DNA of 64,000 bases from CAIWMF01 sp964402065 (GCA_964402065.1 CAYOAN010000004.1:1-64000); one strand, 5' to 3'; numbered from the stretch's first letter, positions 33,565-43,093 are shown. Program-made: numbers and translations. Notes: generated from the letters alone by a model not told the origin.

Positions 33565-34023
33565 TTATTCATAACCCTGAGCAAGAAGGGTTATAAAGTC
33601 GTCGACATTGTCTGTCGTAAGGAGCTTCTGGAAAATGGTGGGTTCTTTAAGTGAGCGGGCTAATGATCCTAATACGCGTAAATATTCCTGGCTTAGCGCA
33701 TGAGGAATACCAATAACAAGGATGAGACGGACACGCTGAGGGAAATTTTCAAAAACAATTCCTGGAAGGCTTCTGCCCGCTGCCATGACAAGATCTTGCA
33801 CAGCATTGGTTCTTGCGTGATAAATCGCGAGCCCATTTTCTTCATCAATTTTCCAAGGCAGTATAGAAGAGGCATTCATAGCCTCAAAGAGCTCCTTCCA
33901 ATCAGTGACACGAGGATCGTGTTTTAAAAACTGAACAACCTCTTCAACAGCTGCTGTTTTTTCCTGGTTGATGAGAGATAAGCGAACGGCATCTGTTGAA
34001 AAGAAATAAGAAAATTGACCCAT
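33565..34023 (-). CDS. PTS EIIA-like (PtsN type 2) domain protein
   Basis: This 152-residue single-domain protein has the EIIA fructose/nitrogen-type pattern, with the phospho-acceptor region at residues 64-71 as GLAIYHAR (His69). The usual form is GIAIPHAR. The later stretch VRLILVIGIPHALSQEYLRVLGSLARSL matches the second half of the fold. A lone EIIA suggests a regulatory PtsN-like role rather than sugar uptake. No EI or HPr gene is nearby. It lies between nadK and oppF on the same strand, about 45 bp from nadK. Confidence 0.78.
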   Translation of the reverse strand: MGQFSYFFSTDAVRLSLINQEKTAAVEEVVQFLKHDPRVTDWKELFEAMNASSILPWKIDEENGLAIYHARTNAVQDLVMAAGRSLPGIVFENFPQRVRLILVIGIPHALSQEYLRVLGSLARSLKEPTIFQKLLTTDNVDDFITLLAQGYE

Positions 34024-34067
34024 GAGAGTGTACGAAGCAGAGAATGTTGAAATTGCGAATGGAGAGA

Positions 34068-34907
34068 CTAAAAGTTACTTCCAGTCCATTTTAATTTTTG
34101 TCGAAGAATTTGAGGGAAGTTCGTGTCAGGAAGCATCGCTAAAGGAAGTACTTTTTCAGAGGTAGTGATAGAAAGGTGCTCTCGAGGCTGCATTAATCGA
34201 GATGAACGCCCATCGATAGAAATGAAAATCTGCTGTTCTCCAGCAGCTTCAATTGTGATGTTACTTTTATCAGCAATAACCATGGAGCGGTTACTAAAGA
34301 CATGAGGACAGATTGGAGTAATGAGAATAGTTTTGCTTTCAGGCGTCATGATAGGGCCTCCAGCAGCCATGGCATAAGCAGTAGAGCCTGTCGGTGTCGC
34401 AATGATCAATCCATCTGCGTGATATTCGGTGAGAGGCACTTGATCAATGCTAACAGAGAGGCGAACTAATTGAGAGCGTTCACCGCGGCTAATTACGATA
34501 TCATTGAGCGCTAATCCATAAAACTGATCATTAATTTTCAATTCCAAGAGGCTGCGATGACTTAGGAGATATTTTTTATTAATGATACATTGAAGTGCCT
34601 GCTGGTACTCTTGCGCTGGTAAGCAAGTCAGAAAGCCAAGCGAGCCAATGTTAAGGCCAAAAATAGGACGCAAGTGAGGACCAGCATGATGGAGAGCACG
34701 CAAAATACTTCCATCCCCCCCCATGACTAAAAGAAGGTCGACTTGTTCTGCAAGCATCTCTTCATTAAGCGAAGAATCCTCTTGGATTAAAGCTGCAGTA
34801 GCCTTTTCCATCAGAAAAGGAACATGGTGAGCACGAAGTTCAGTGACAACTGCCTTCACAACGGAAGCAGCACCAGGTTTTTGAGTGTGGGCGATGAGGC
34901 CAAGCAT
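34068..34907 (-). CDS. nadK: NAD kinase
   Basis: This 279-residue enzyme phosphorylates NAD to NADP with ATP or polyphosphate. The ATG at 34907 (MLGLIAHTQKPGA) is chosen because family members begin with this strand; an in-frame ATG at 34943 adds twelve unrelated residues. The GGDG motif lies at 63-66 (VMGGDGSILRALH). The second conserved element is LALNDIVISRG, followed by ATPTGSTAYAMAAGGPIM. The length is normal. It heads a same-strand run with the EIIA-like gene, oppF and rodA, whose functions are unrelated. Confidence 0.94.
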   Translation of the reverse strand: MLGLIAHTQKPGAASVVKAVVTELRAHHVPFLMEKATAALIQEDSSLNEEMLAEQVDLLLVMGGDGSILRALHHAGPHLRPIFGLNIGSLGFLTCLPAQEYQQALQCIINKKYLLSHRSLLELKINDQFYGLALNDIVISRGERSQLVRLSVSIDQVPLTEYHADGLIIATPTGSTAYAMAAGGPIMTPESKTILITPICPHVFSNRSMVIADKSNITIEAAGEQQIFISIDGRSSRLMQPREHLSITTSEKVLPLAMLPDTNFPQILRQKLKWTGSNF

Positions 34908-34933
34908 AGGGAAGAGGTTACAGGTTAAATCAG
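34908..34933 (-). repeat. Heptamer repeat before nadK
   Basis: The plus strand has agaggttacaggttaaat directly beyond the nadK ATG, the same AGGTTAC-type heptamers as at iscA. The position supports 34907 as the true start. Confidence 0.5.
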
Positions 34934-34978
34934 TGCTGTTCAAAATAAATTGAAATCATATTTCAGAATAAATAGAAA

Positions 34979-35092
34979 AGGGGTCAGTCCCTGATATTGC
35001 GTATTTTGGTGCCAGTCTAGAAAAGGGGTCAGTCCCTGATATTGCGTATTTTGGTGCCAGTCTATGATATTTAGTGCCAGTCCATTAGTTTT
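34979..35092 (+). repeat. REP-like element, copy D: tandem pair
   Basis: The first unit (34980-35018) is truncated after ggtgccagtct. The second (35023-35092) is complete and ends tagtgccagtccattag. The pair is joined by agaaaa. The second unit is the exact reverse complement of copy B at 16436-16505, over about 70 bp. Confidence 0.93.
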
Positions 35093-35433
35093 TTGAAGCT
35101 GGCTTGAAGGCGGATTTTTCCTAGCGTTGCAGGTGATGTTGTTGTGAAAACAAGAAACTTTTTTTCTTTTAGTAGAAAAGAGAGAGGGTTTCGGTGGTGA
35201 GGAGAAGGTTCAATCAGCCCTTGTTATATGCGATGAGTATGAAGGCTAATAACAACAAAGGGGTGTGCTCGTTAGAGTATATTAAATAAAGTTGTAGCCG
35301 CGCACTGAGGCGTCATTCCGATACTGGAAGCATCGAGCATTAGATATCCACTTCTTTTTTCCGCTCCTCGTTCTTGGCATTGCATTGGCTACAATTTAAG
35401 CTAAAACGGCGCTATGATGGCTAAGCAGCAGCT

Positions 35434-36153
35434 TTAAAGGCGCAGTAGAGCAAGAAACTCAATGTTTCCCGTCATTCCTGGAAGGGGTGACTCCATGACG
35501 TTTTCAAATTGATGGCCAGCTTGTTCGACCCATTCGCGGATGGAGGTAACTGCTTTTTGACGTCCCTCTGGATCGCGAACAATGCCACCATGACCAACTT
35601 CTTTTTTTGATAGTTCAAATTGGGGTTTAATCAAAACAATGAGAAGTCCCGTCGGTTTTACGAGTTGGAAAGCAGCGGGCAAAACACGGGTGAGAGAGAT
35701 AAAACTTAAATCAGCGACAATCAGATCGAAAAGATGGGGGAAACTTTTATCTTCCAAGTAGCGAGCATTGACTCCTTCATGCACCGTAACGCGAGGGTCT
35801 TGTCTCAAAGACCAAGCAAGTTGGCCTTTGCCAACGTCCACTCCGGTGACATGCCGGGCTCCATGTTGCAAGAGGCAATCGGTGAAGCCTCCGGTTGAGG
35901 AGCCAAGGTCAAGGCAATCCCAGCCAGTTGGGTTAATGGAAAAGTTTTTTAAGGCTCCTTCTAACTTGTGACCGCCACGACTAACGTAGCGCTCTTGCTC
36001 TGTGATCTTGATGGTGCTTGTAGGAGAAACCTTTGTTCCAACTTTGCTTGCGATTTGTCCATTGACTAGAACGCGACCAGCTAAGATCGAGCGTTGTGCT
36101 TTTTCCCGTGATTCAAAAAGTCCTTGTTCATGGAGGAGTTGATCAAGGCGCAT
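35434..36153 (-). CDS. tlyA: TlyA-family rRNA 2'-O-methyltransferase (hemolysin-like)
   Basis: This 239-residue protein has an S4 RNA-binding domain at residues 1-60 (RLDQLLHEQGLFESREKAQRSI, AGRVLVNGQI) followed by an FtsJ-type methyltransferase. The SAM site is LDLGSSTGGFTDCLL (about 83-97), then VTGVDVGKGQLAW and the catalytic Asp in FDLIVADLSFISL. TlyA methylates 16S and/or 23S rRNA at ribose 2'-OH. Old annotations call it hemolysin. Its start overlaps the end of the HAD gene by 11 bp, so the two are translationally coupled. Confidence 0.92.
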   Translation of the reverse strand: MRLDQLLHEQGLFESREKAQRSILAGRVLVNGQIASKVGTKVSPTSTIKITEQERYVSRGGHKLEGALKNFSINPTGWDCLDLGSSTGGFTDCLLQHGARHVTGVDVGKGQLAWSLRQDPRVTVHEGVNARYLEDKSFPHLFDLIVADLSFISLTRVLPAAFQLVKPTGLLIVLIKPQFELSKKEVGHGGIVRDPEGRQKAVTSIREWVEQAGHQFENVMESPLPGMTGNIEFLALLRL

Positions 36154-36793
36154 CGGTTTTTAAAGTAAAAGAAAGGAGTTGCTCAGGATGGTCCAAAAGA
36201 AACTCAGGATTCATGGAGCGCAGAATGTCTATGGAGTTGTATCCCCATGTGACGGCTGCCATTCGTATTGCTGTTGAATGGCTCGCTTCAACATCGCGGG
36301 TTTCATCTCCGATGTAGAGAAGATCTTCAGAGCGTAGCTGGTATTCTTTCATAATACGCTTCATTTCGCGTGCTTTTCCAAAAAGTTTGGAGGAGCTACG
36401 GATAAAATCAAAATAAGTCAGATGATGATGTTTTAAAAAAGCAATCACATTAGCCTCCGAATTAGAGGTTAAGACTCCAAGACGAAAACCTCGCTCGTGT
36501 AGTTGTTGCAAGACAGCAGGAATCTGTGCGATTGGTTCAACTTCATGAATACGGTCCTGAAATTTGACTAACCCACGGCGAGCAATTTTTGGAACGCGCC
36601 AACGACGAATGCCTAAATGACGAATCAATTTTTGAGTTGTCATGCTGCGCGCCTCTGGAATTTCTTCCTCAGGTAAGTAGCGAAATTTAAATTCTTCCGA
36701 GAGTTCATTCAGAATACGAATAGCCATTGTTCGCGTATCTGCAATGGTACCATCAAAATCAAATAGAAGAACTTTGGCTGAGGTAGAAATCAC
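36143..36793 (-). CDS. HAD-superfamily phosphatase, phosphoglycolate phosphatase-like
   Basis: This 216-residue hydrolase has the four HAD motifs: the nucleophile Asp12 and Asp14 in LFDFDGTIADT, Thr in GVLTSNSE, a downstream Lys (SKLFGKAREMKR) and the acidic pair in YIGDETRDVEAS. A helical cap lies between motifs I and II, as in Gph/PpaX. The substrate is uncertain; 2-phosphoglycolate or pyrophosphate are the common ones. It is coupled to tlyA by an 11-bp overlap, a common arrangement that does not reveal its job. Confidence 0.88.
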   Translation of the reverse strand: MISTSAKVLLFDFDGTIADTRTMAIRILNELSEEFKFRYLPEEEIPEARSMTTQKLIRHLGIRRWRVPKIARRGLVKFQDRIHEVEPIAQIPAVLQQLHERGFRLGVLTSNSEANVIAFLKHHHLTYFDFIRSSSKLFGKAREMKRIMKEYQLRSEDLLYIGDETRDVEASHSTAIRMAAVTWGYNSIDILRSMNPEFLLDHPEQLLSFTLKTDAP

Positions 36794-36816
36794 AAAATGA
36801 ATTTAAAAAAGGAGAG

Positions 36817-36996
36817 TTAGGAGGAGCTCCCATGCTGATTCCCTGAGAACATGAAATCAAACGATGGGAATGGTTTGATTTCACTTCCCATGGGAATTGG
36901 GGCAATAGCTCCTGTTAAGCCTGACACAGAAACATTGCTAGGAACTGAAGAGGCTCCCGGAAGCTTAATTTCAATATGACTGGAAGAGGTTTCCAT
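36817..36996 (-). CDS. Small hypothetical protein, possible
   Basis: A 59-residue frame starts with METSSSHIEIKLPG. An ATG 24 codons upstream is also in frame but would translate the repeat leader. The product is rich in Ser, Pro and Gly and ends FMFSGNQHGSSS. The support is the heptamer leader repeat 8 bp before this ATG, of the type found before iscA, rodA, nadK and can. It matches no family I know. It could be chance. Confidence 0.35.
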   Translation of the reverse strand: METSSSHIEIKLPGASSVPSNVSVSGLTGAIAPIPMGSEIKPFPSFDFMFSGNQHGSSS

Positions 36997-37003
36997 GAAG
37001 CTG

Positions 37004-37026
37004 AGGTAATAGGTTGCAGGTTGTAG
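37004..37026 (-). repeat. Heptamer repeat before the 59-codon frame
   Basis: The plus strand reads aggtaat, aggttgc, aggttgt. It is oriented and spaced as before iscA and nadK, 8 bp from a potential ATG at 36996. Confidence 0.5.
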
Positions 37027-37100
37027 AAAAAAGTTCCCAAATTTTTTTATAAAGTCTAGACAACACAATTGAAGCTCAAAGACTCAAAGGCTGCTCGTTT

Positions 37101-38147
37101 TTATGCGGTAGGTATTGGCCATTCCATGATGCCTTTAAAGCCTTCTTTTTTTGCATCATCGGTTTCAATGCCGAAGTTGGCAGCAACAAGTTGAGCAACG
37201 CGTTCCATTTCATCTGTTGTTAACATTGGGGTTTCAGGAGCTGCAGCAAACTCACGAAGTTGTTCTTCGTTATAAATATTAGGAAGAACAGTTGCTACGC
37301 GGGGATCGTGTAAGAGCCATTGGAGGGCTGCTTGACCGAGAGTTCGGTTTGTGTTTTCTAAAAAGCGAAGTTGTTCAATTTTTTTAACACCATTCAAGAG
37401 CCAGCTTTTAGGACGATGCCGACGATGATCATTGTCAGGAAAAACAGTTTCAGCTGTATACTTGCCTTCCAACATGCCTGAAGAGTGGGGGACCCGGATA
37501 AAAAATTTAGTTTTTGCTTCGCATTCTTCTGCAATGCGGTGAAGCGTTTTTCCTGGATGTTGCTCAAGAAGATTATAGATATGTTGCAACATATCAGGCT
37601 GACGTTTTTGAATAGCAAGACCACCTTCGCCTAGCCATCCAATTGCAGGGCCGAGAGCAACGCCATTATGAAGAATTTTTCCTTCAGCACGAAGATCTTC
37701 TAAGACTGCCCAGAGATCATCAGTCATCACTTGTTCTAGGCGAATGTTGTGTAGTTGCAAAACATCAATGCGGTCTGTTTGGAGACGTTTGAGAGCTTCC
37801 TCTGTTGCTCTGCGAATGGAAGCAGGACGAAAGTCTTGAGGAATCTCACGTTGACCACGACGTTCGTTGCCATGATTTACAAAGTCATAGCCAACTTTTG
37901 TAGCAATAACAATACGATCACGCTCACCTACACTGCTGAATGCTTTTCCAATAAGCTCTTCGCTGCGACCATTACCATAAGTATCGGCAGCATCAAAAAG
38001 AGTTACTCCAAGATCTGCTCCTAATCTCATTAAGCGAACTGCTTCCTCGTCAGTGAAGTTTCCCCACCAGCCAGTCGAAAGAGTCCAAAGACCAAAACCA
38101 ATTTCACTAATGTTCAGATTCGAGTTAGCAAGTGTGCGATATTTCAT
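37101..38147 (-). CDS. Aldo/keto reductase
   Basis: This 348-residue NADPH-dependent reductase has a TIM-barrel fold. It starts at MKYRTLANSNLNISEIGFGLW; an ATG 12 codons upstream is unlikely. The catalytic tetrad is visible as Asp52 (FDAADTYG), Tyr57, Lys84 (IATKVGY) and His133 (LQLHN). The sequence style (WWGNFTDEEAVRLM, FDAADTYGNGRSEELIGKAF) fits the AKR families of broad carbonyl reductases or the YhdN/Gsp69-like group. The substrate is unknown. It is divergent from the glucosidase gene with about 210 bp between starts. Confidence 0.9.
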   Translation of the reverse strand: MKYRTLANSNLNISEIGFGLWTLSTGWWGNFTDEEAVRLMRLGADLGVTLFDAADTYGNGRSEELIGKAFSSVGERDRIVIATKVGYDFVNHGNERRGQREIPQDFRPASIRRATEEALKRLQTDRIDVLQLHNIRLEQVMTDDLWAVLEDLRAEGKILHNGVALGPAIGWLGEGGLAIQKRQPDMLQHIYNLLEQHPGKTLHRIAEECEAKTKFFIRVPHSSGMLEGKYTAETVFPDNDHRRHRPKSWLLNGVKKIEQLRFLENTNRTLGQAALQWLLHDPRVATVLPNIYNEEQLREFAAAPETPMLTTDEMERVAQLVAANFGIETDDAKKEGFKGIMEWPIPTA

Positions 38148-38359
38148 GCAGGTGAATTTATCACAGCTTTGCTTTTTTTCCAAGTATTCGCTCTGTTGTC
38201 ATGAAGTTTGTACTCGCAGAGAGGCTGGCAGCTCGAGGGATGCTATTCTTTTGAACAAAGCGCGTTTCAGTGCGGCTCCTTGATAAGAAAAAGATATCTA
38301 TTGTTTTTAATGAATTGAACATTGCTGCTTATTCTTGCATCGTGTTCAAAAAATTGAAC

Positions 38360-41086
38360 ATGACCGAAGATCCTTCCATTATTGCCGCAGAATTAGAGCG
38401 CATGAAAATGCGTGATGAAAAAAAAGAAAACTGGAATTTGTGGGGTACTTATTTGAGCGATCGACAATGGGGGACCGTGCGTGAAGATTATTCTGCCGAT
38501 GGAGATGCCTGGACTTATTTTCCTTTTGAACAGGCTTCTGCCCGTACTTATCGCTGGGGAGAAGATGGATTGCTGGGATTAACCGATCAAGATAATCAAA
38601 TCTGTTTTGCTCCGACATTTTGGAATGGGAAAGATTCGATTCTTAAAGAACGTCCTTTTGGGCTTTCTAACCCTCAGGGGAATCATGGCGAAGATGTGAA
38701 GGAGTATTATTACTTCCTTGAAAATACACCCACTGGAAGTTTGATGAGGGCCCTTTATAAATATCCTCAAGCAGCTTTTCCTTACGAACAATTGATTGCA
38801 GAAAGTCAACGACGTTCCCGAAATGAACCTGAATATGAATTAGTTGATACCGGCATTTTTCAGGAAGGACGTTATTTTGATATCGTTGTTGAGTATGCAA
38901 AAAGTGATGTGGATGATATTTGCATTCGGATTCAGGCCATTAATCGAGGTCCTGAGGCAGCACCACTTTATATTTTGCCTACAATTTGGTTTCGCAACAA
39001 TTGGTCTTGGGGAAAAAGTGATCTTTCTAAGCCAGATTTGCACCTCGCTTCTAGCAAGGATGCTATTTCTCTTCAGCCTGCAAAGCTCGTAGTGACTGGC
39101 AAAGATAAGGAAATTGTCCATCCTTGGGAGTTGTCTAGTTATCAATTGTTCTTTGAGCAAACAGCAGAGGTTTTGTTTACTGAGAATGAAACGAATAATG
39201 AGAAAATTTTTAAGACGAAAAACAAAACACCTTATGTCAAAGATGCCTTTCATGAATATCTCATCAAAGGGCGTCAAGAAGTAGTAAATCCTGAACAACG
39301 GGGAACAAAAGCAGCACCAGTCTATTTTAAGAATGTAGGACCTGGAGAAACATGGAGTCTGCGTCTTCGGTTAATAGCCTCTAAGAAATTAGAGTCTAAA
39401 ACTTCCACAGCAGAACTTCTTGGGCAAGCTGTTGACGACGTGATTTTGCGCCGTGAAAAAGAATGCGATGCTTATTATGAAGAGCTCAATCCTGCCCTCA
39501 ATCGTGATCATGCTCTTATTCAGCGTCGTGCTTTTGCAGGCTTGTTTTGGTGTAAAAAGTTTTATTATTATCCCGTAATAACATGGTTGCAAGGAGACCC
39601 AACAATGCCGCAACCGCCTCCTGTGCGCTGGAAGGGACGTAACTCCACTTGGCAAGAAATGCATGCTCACGATCTCATTTCAATGCCTGATTCTTGGGAG
39701 TATCCCTATTTTTGTAGTTGGGATTTAATGTTTCAATCACTCGCTCTGGCTGTGGTTGATCCTGCTACGGCCAAAGAACAAAACTTATTGCTGCGCGGTG
39801 AACGTTACACTTCGCCTGGAGCGCAGGCTCCTTCCTATGAGTGGTCATTATCGGATGCTACCCCTCCTATTGATGCTTGGGCAGCTTGGAGAATTTATTC
39901 CATTGAGCGTGCGAAGAAAGGAAAAGGTGATTTAGCCTATCTTCGGGAATCATTTAACAAATTGCTTTTAACCTATTCTTGGTGGTGTAACCGTGTTGAT
40001 AGTCGAGGAGATGATGTTTTTGCAGGAGGGTTTTTAGGACTAGATAATATTAGCATTTTTGATCGTCGTTATGATCTTCCTGATGGAAGCAAAATCATGC
40101 AAAGCGATGGAACAGCCTGGATGTCGATGTTTGCTTTGAACATGCTCAACATTGCTATTGAGCTGGCAAAAACAGATCCAGAATATGAACATGTTGCTGA
40201 TAAATTCCTCAGTGATTTTGTTTATCTTGCTGCAGCCTTAAATGACAAAGGCCGAGATGGCTTTACTCTTTGGGACCATGAAGACGGATTCTATTATGAT
40301 GTCATCAAAAGGCCTGATGATAGCTCAACACATTTAAAGGTTCGCTCGGTTGTTGGGCTCACACCTCTTTTTGCGGTGGAGAGCTTTGATGCTGTGACCG
40401 TGAATAACTTTCAAGCATTGCTCAAACGATTTGATTGGTTTCGCCATCATCGTCCTGAGCTGATGTTTCAATTGCAACATGTTCAAGAAGTCAATGAAGG
40501 TCGACGATTAGTCTCCTTAGTTCCGCCAGATAGGCTTCAAAGAATTTGCAAACGTCTTTTTGATGAAAACGAATTTCTTTCACCGCATGGCATTAGGGCC
40601 CTTTCAAAATATTACTTGGATCATCCCTACACGTTTACCGAAGGAAGCGAAAGTGCAACGATTAGCTACTCACCGGCAGAGAGTCCTTCAGCCATGTTCG
40701 GAGGCAATTCAAATTGGAGAGGACCAGTTTGGATACCAATGAACTTTTTAATCATCGAAGCACTTCAAAAGTTTGGCTTTTACTATGGGAATACCCTGAA
40801 AGTTGAATTCCCAACCCGAAGTGGTGTGATGATGAATCTTTGGGATGTCTCCTTGGAGTTAGAGAGACGTGCAGTGAGCCTTTTTACAAAAGATGAAAAG
40901 GGCAAACGGCCATTTTATGGTGATGTGGAGCTTTTCCAAAATGATCCTCATTGGAAAGATCAGATTCTCTTTTATGAATACTTTCATGGAGAAACAGGAG
41001 CCGGCTTGGGGGCTAGCCATCAAACAGGTTGGACCTCTCTTGTTGCAAAGATGATTCACCAACTGGCAACGTTTGATCAACTGTAG
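38360..41086 (+). CDS. GH63/MGH1-type glucosidase
   Basis: This 908-residue cytoplasmic protein starts at the ATG at 38360 (TEDPSIIAAELERM); the ATG 30 codons upstream adds an unrelated head. An N-terminal beta-sandwich (about 30-370) is followed by an (alpha/alpha)6 barrel with WSWGKSDLS, FCSWDLMFQSLALA, GGFLGLDNISIFDR, QSDGTAWMSMFALNML and the GGNSNWRGPVWIPMNFL stretch near the end. These are hallmarks of large bacterial relatives of mannosyl-oligosaccharide glucosidase. No signal peptide is seen, so it probably acts on stored or imported glucosides, but the substrate is unknown. The two catalytic acids were not assigned with certainty. Confidence 0.85.
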   Translation: MTEDPSIIAAELERMKMRDEKKENWNLWGTYLSDRQWGTVREDYSADGDAWTYFPFEQASARTYRWGEDGLLGLTDQDNQICFAPTFWNGKDSILKERPFGLSNPQGNHGEDVKEYYYFLENTPTGSLMRALYKYPQAAFPYEQLIAESQRRSRNEPEYELVDTGIFQEGRYFDIVVEYAKSDVDDICIRIQAINRGPEAAPLYILPTIWFRNNWSWGKSDLSKPDLHLASSKDAISLQPAKLVVTGKDKEIVHPWELSSYQLFFEQTAEVLFTENETNNEKIFKTKNKTPYVKDAFHEYLIKGRQEVVNPEQRGTKAAPVYFKNVGPGETWSLRLRLIASKKLESKTSTAELLGQAVDDVILRREKECDAYYEELNPALNRDHALIQRRAFAGLFWCKKFYYYPVITWLQGDPTMPQPPPVRWKGRNSTWQEMHAHDLISMPDSWEYPYFCSWDLMFQSLALAVVDPATAKEQNLLLRGERYTSPGAQAPSYEWSLSDATPPIDAWAAWRIYSIERAKKGKGDLAYLRESFNKLLLTYSWWCNRVDSRGDDVFAGGFLGLDNISIFDRRYDLPDGSKIMQSDGTAWMSMFALNMLNIAIELAKTDPEYEHVADKFLSDFVYLAAALNDKGRDGFTLWDHEDGFYYDVIKRPDDSSTHLKVRSVVGLTPLFAVESFDAVTVNNFQALLKRFDWFRHHRPELMFQLQHVQEVNEGRRLVSLVPPDRLQRICKRLFDENEFLSPHGIRALSKYYLDHPYTFTEGSESATISYSPAESPSAMFGGNSNWRGPVWIPMNFLIIEALQKFGFYYGNTLKVEFPTRSGVMMNLWDVSLELERRAVSLFTKDEKGKRPFYGDVELFQNDPHWKDQILFYEYFHGETGAGLGASHQTGWTSLVAKMIHQLATFDQL

Positions 41087-41145
41087 TGCAGTTTGTGCTT
41101 CTTGTTGCTGGTGCTGCATTCGCTGCAGGTCTATTTAATCCCCCT

Positions 41146-42354
41146 CTAACTCGAATGTTTTTTTTCTATATTTGGCAAGAAGCAAGTCAGTAGGCCAAGG
41201 AAGGGGAGGTAGGCACAGATTTTAAAAATAAATTCAATACTTGTCTTATCGGCAAGAGCGCCGAGCAAAACAGAGCCAAGGCCAGCCATGCCAAAGGCAA
41301 GACCAAAGAAAAGTCCAGAAATTAAACCGACGTTTCCAGGAAGAAGTTCTTGGGCATAGACAAGGATTGCTGAAAACGCTGATGAAATAATGAGACCTAT
41401 AGGAACAACTAAAATAGCAACCCAAAAGAGGCTCGCGTAAGGAAGAAAAATAGAAAAGGGAGCAACTCCTAAAATCGAAGCCCAAATAATTTTTTTACGC
41501 CCATAACGGTCTCCCAAAGGCCCTCCAATGATTGTTCCTGCAGCTGTTGAAAACAGAAAGAGAAACAATAGGTACTGAGCCGTTGGGATAGGAAGATGAA
41601 ACTTTTTGATAAGAAAGAAAGTGAAGTAACTGATCATGCTCGCCATATAAAAAAACTTAGAAAAAACGAGCACGATGAGAATAGTAAGAGCGAGGGCAAT
41701 TTTAAATTTTGAAAAAGAAGTGTAATTGGCTTTTGCAGCAGCCTTGCTAGGAAGGCGATGGGTATTTTTAATAAACCAAAAACCGATTCGTGTAAGAATG
41801 ATCATTCCAAAAAGAGCAAAAAAACTAAACCATCCGAGTTGATGGCGTCCGTAGGGAACAATGAAGAGGGCCGCTAACAAAGGTCCAAGTGAGGTTCCTG
41901 CATTTCCACCAACTTGAAAAAGTGATTGCGCTAGACCGTGATTTCCTCCGGAAGCCATGTGAGCAATGCGCGAGGCCTCTGGATGAAAAATAGCTGCTCC
42001 AGCACCAATGAGTCCTGCCCCCGTTAAGAGATAGTGAAACTGATTGGTGAATGCAATGAGGAGAAGGCCAGAGAATAAAAATCCCATGCCTAGCGTTAGT
42101 GCGAAGGGTTTGGGATAGCGATCAGTATAAAGCCCAATAAAAGGTTGTAGGACGGAACCTGTTACTTGGCTCGAGAGCGTAATCAGTCCAATTTGAAAGA
42201 AGGTGAGGTGAAAAGAACCTTTTAAAATCGGATAGATCGCAGGTACCAATGATTGGGTAACATCATTGAGGAGATGGCAAAAGCTCAAAGTTATGAGCAA
42301 AAAAATAAAAGTCTGGCTAGATTCTTGTGGATGAGATAAGGGAGGGGTATTCAT
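41146..42354 (-). CDS. fsr: MFS exporter, fosmidomycin-resistance (Fsr) type
   Basis: This 402-residue carrier has twelve hydrophobic segments. The N-terminal part matches the Fsr group closely: FCHLLNDVTQSLVPAIYPILK, FFQIGLITLSSQVTGSVLQP, GLYTDRYPKPFALTLGMG and the Fsr-type FHPEASRIAHMASGG. Family members export fosmidomycin or related compounds by proton antiport, and many act on unknown substrates. It is convergent with the glucosidase (59 bp between stops). A copy of the 23-bp dispersed motif lies 14 bp before its ATG and might supply its promoter. Confidence 0.85.
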   Translation of the reverse strand: MNTPPLSHPQESSQTFIFLLITLSFCHLLNDVTQSLVPAIYPILKGSFHLTFFQIGLITLSSQVTGSVLQPFIGLYTDRYPKPFALTLGMGFLFSGLLLIAFTNQFHYLLTGAGLIGAGAAIFHPEASRIAHMASGGNHGLAQSLFQVGGNAGTSLGPLLAALFIVPYGRHQLGWFSFFALFGMIILTRIGFWFIKNTHRLPSKAAAKANYTSFSKFKIALALTILIVLVFSKFFYMASMISYFTFFLIKKFHLPIPTAQYLLFLFLFSTAAGTIIGGPLGDRYGRKKIIWASILGVAPFSIFLPYASLFWVAILVVPIGLIISSAFSAILVYAQELLPGNVGLISGLFFGLAFGMAGLGSVLLGALADKTSIEFIFKICAYLPFLGLLTCFLPNIEKKHSS

Positions 42355-43093
42355 GCTCCCTTAGATATATAGTGTATTAAATTGAAAAAGGCACGCCATA
42401 AGCTTGCTCTTTTTCCTTAGGACTGCGTTCTCAGATCCTCAATCACATGCTAAAAAATCCTAACTTTTCACTTGTAACTTAATACTGCTACTACGTTATC
42501 TTAAAAATAGCGCTTAGCTCTTCAGCCTTCTCCTAAGAAAAAATTTCTGCGCCTCTAACGAGCCCTTTTCAATTTAATACGCTATAGTTCATTGATACAG
42601 AGTGGTCAAAGATTTCAGTCACTAAAAATGGCAACTCTAAATCCTAAGGAAAAAGAGCAAGCTCATGGCGCGTTCTTTCCAATATAGAGAATATTAAAAA
42701 ATTCTATAACCGCTTATGGCCGCGTCACTCCGGCCCTTGAAACTAAGATATACACTCTATTTCTACGCTCCTCATTCATGGAAATATAGTCAAGTTACTT
42801 AGAAATTAGAGGGAAGAACGTAGAGATTTTTAGAAAAGGCAAGGCCGAAGACTTAGGGGTATCTCAACAATAACGTGATGAGATGAGAATGCTGCTTCTT
42901 CCTAAATAAGATTATGATCATTTCTAACTAATTTGACTATACATCATCGGCTATAATATCGTTTAAAAGACTCTACTAGACTATAGAGAGACGACTGGAT
43001 GCATTTCTTAAGACGAAGATAATTGAGGAGCGGCTTTGTGCATCAAATTAATTACTCTTCGCCTACACTCTATCGATTCGAGGACGTAGAAAT
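42355..43093. other. Non-coding stretch with nested inverted repeats
   Basis: About 740 bp have no credible gene. The stretch holds the 23-bp motif twice in inverted orientation (42368-42391 and 42563-42587) and a 31-bp block twice in inverted orientation (42392-42422 and 42642-42672). A degenerate block at 42684-42732 is shared with 35272-35320. The remainder to 43093 shows nothing recognisable. The region looks like the remains of one or more small mobile elements. Confidence 0.55.
42368..42672. repeat. Mosaic inverted repeat (two motifs, each present twice)
   Basis: Motif one is tatagtgtattaaattg (42368-42391), inverted at 42563-42587. Motif two is gccataagcttgctcttttt (42396-42415, within a block running to 42422), inverted at 42642-42672. 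The order is one-two then one'-two', so the segment is not a simple palindrome. Motif one also occurs at 18700-18722. Confidence 0.7.

Larger units (their letters stand above)
34908..35433. other. Intergenic region carrying REP-like copies and a degenerate repeat block
   Basis: About 525 bp separate nadK from tlyA. They hold the heptamer leader of nadK, the tandem REP-like units (34979-35092) and, at 35272-35320, a block loosely similar to 42684-42732. No gene is supported. Confidence 0.5.
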
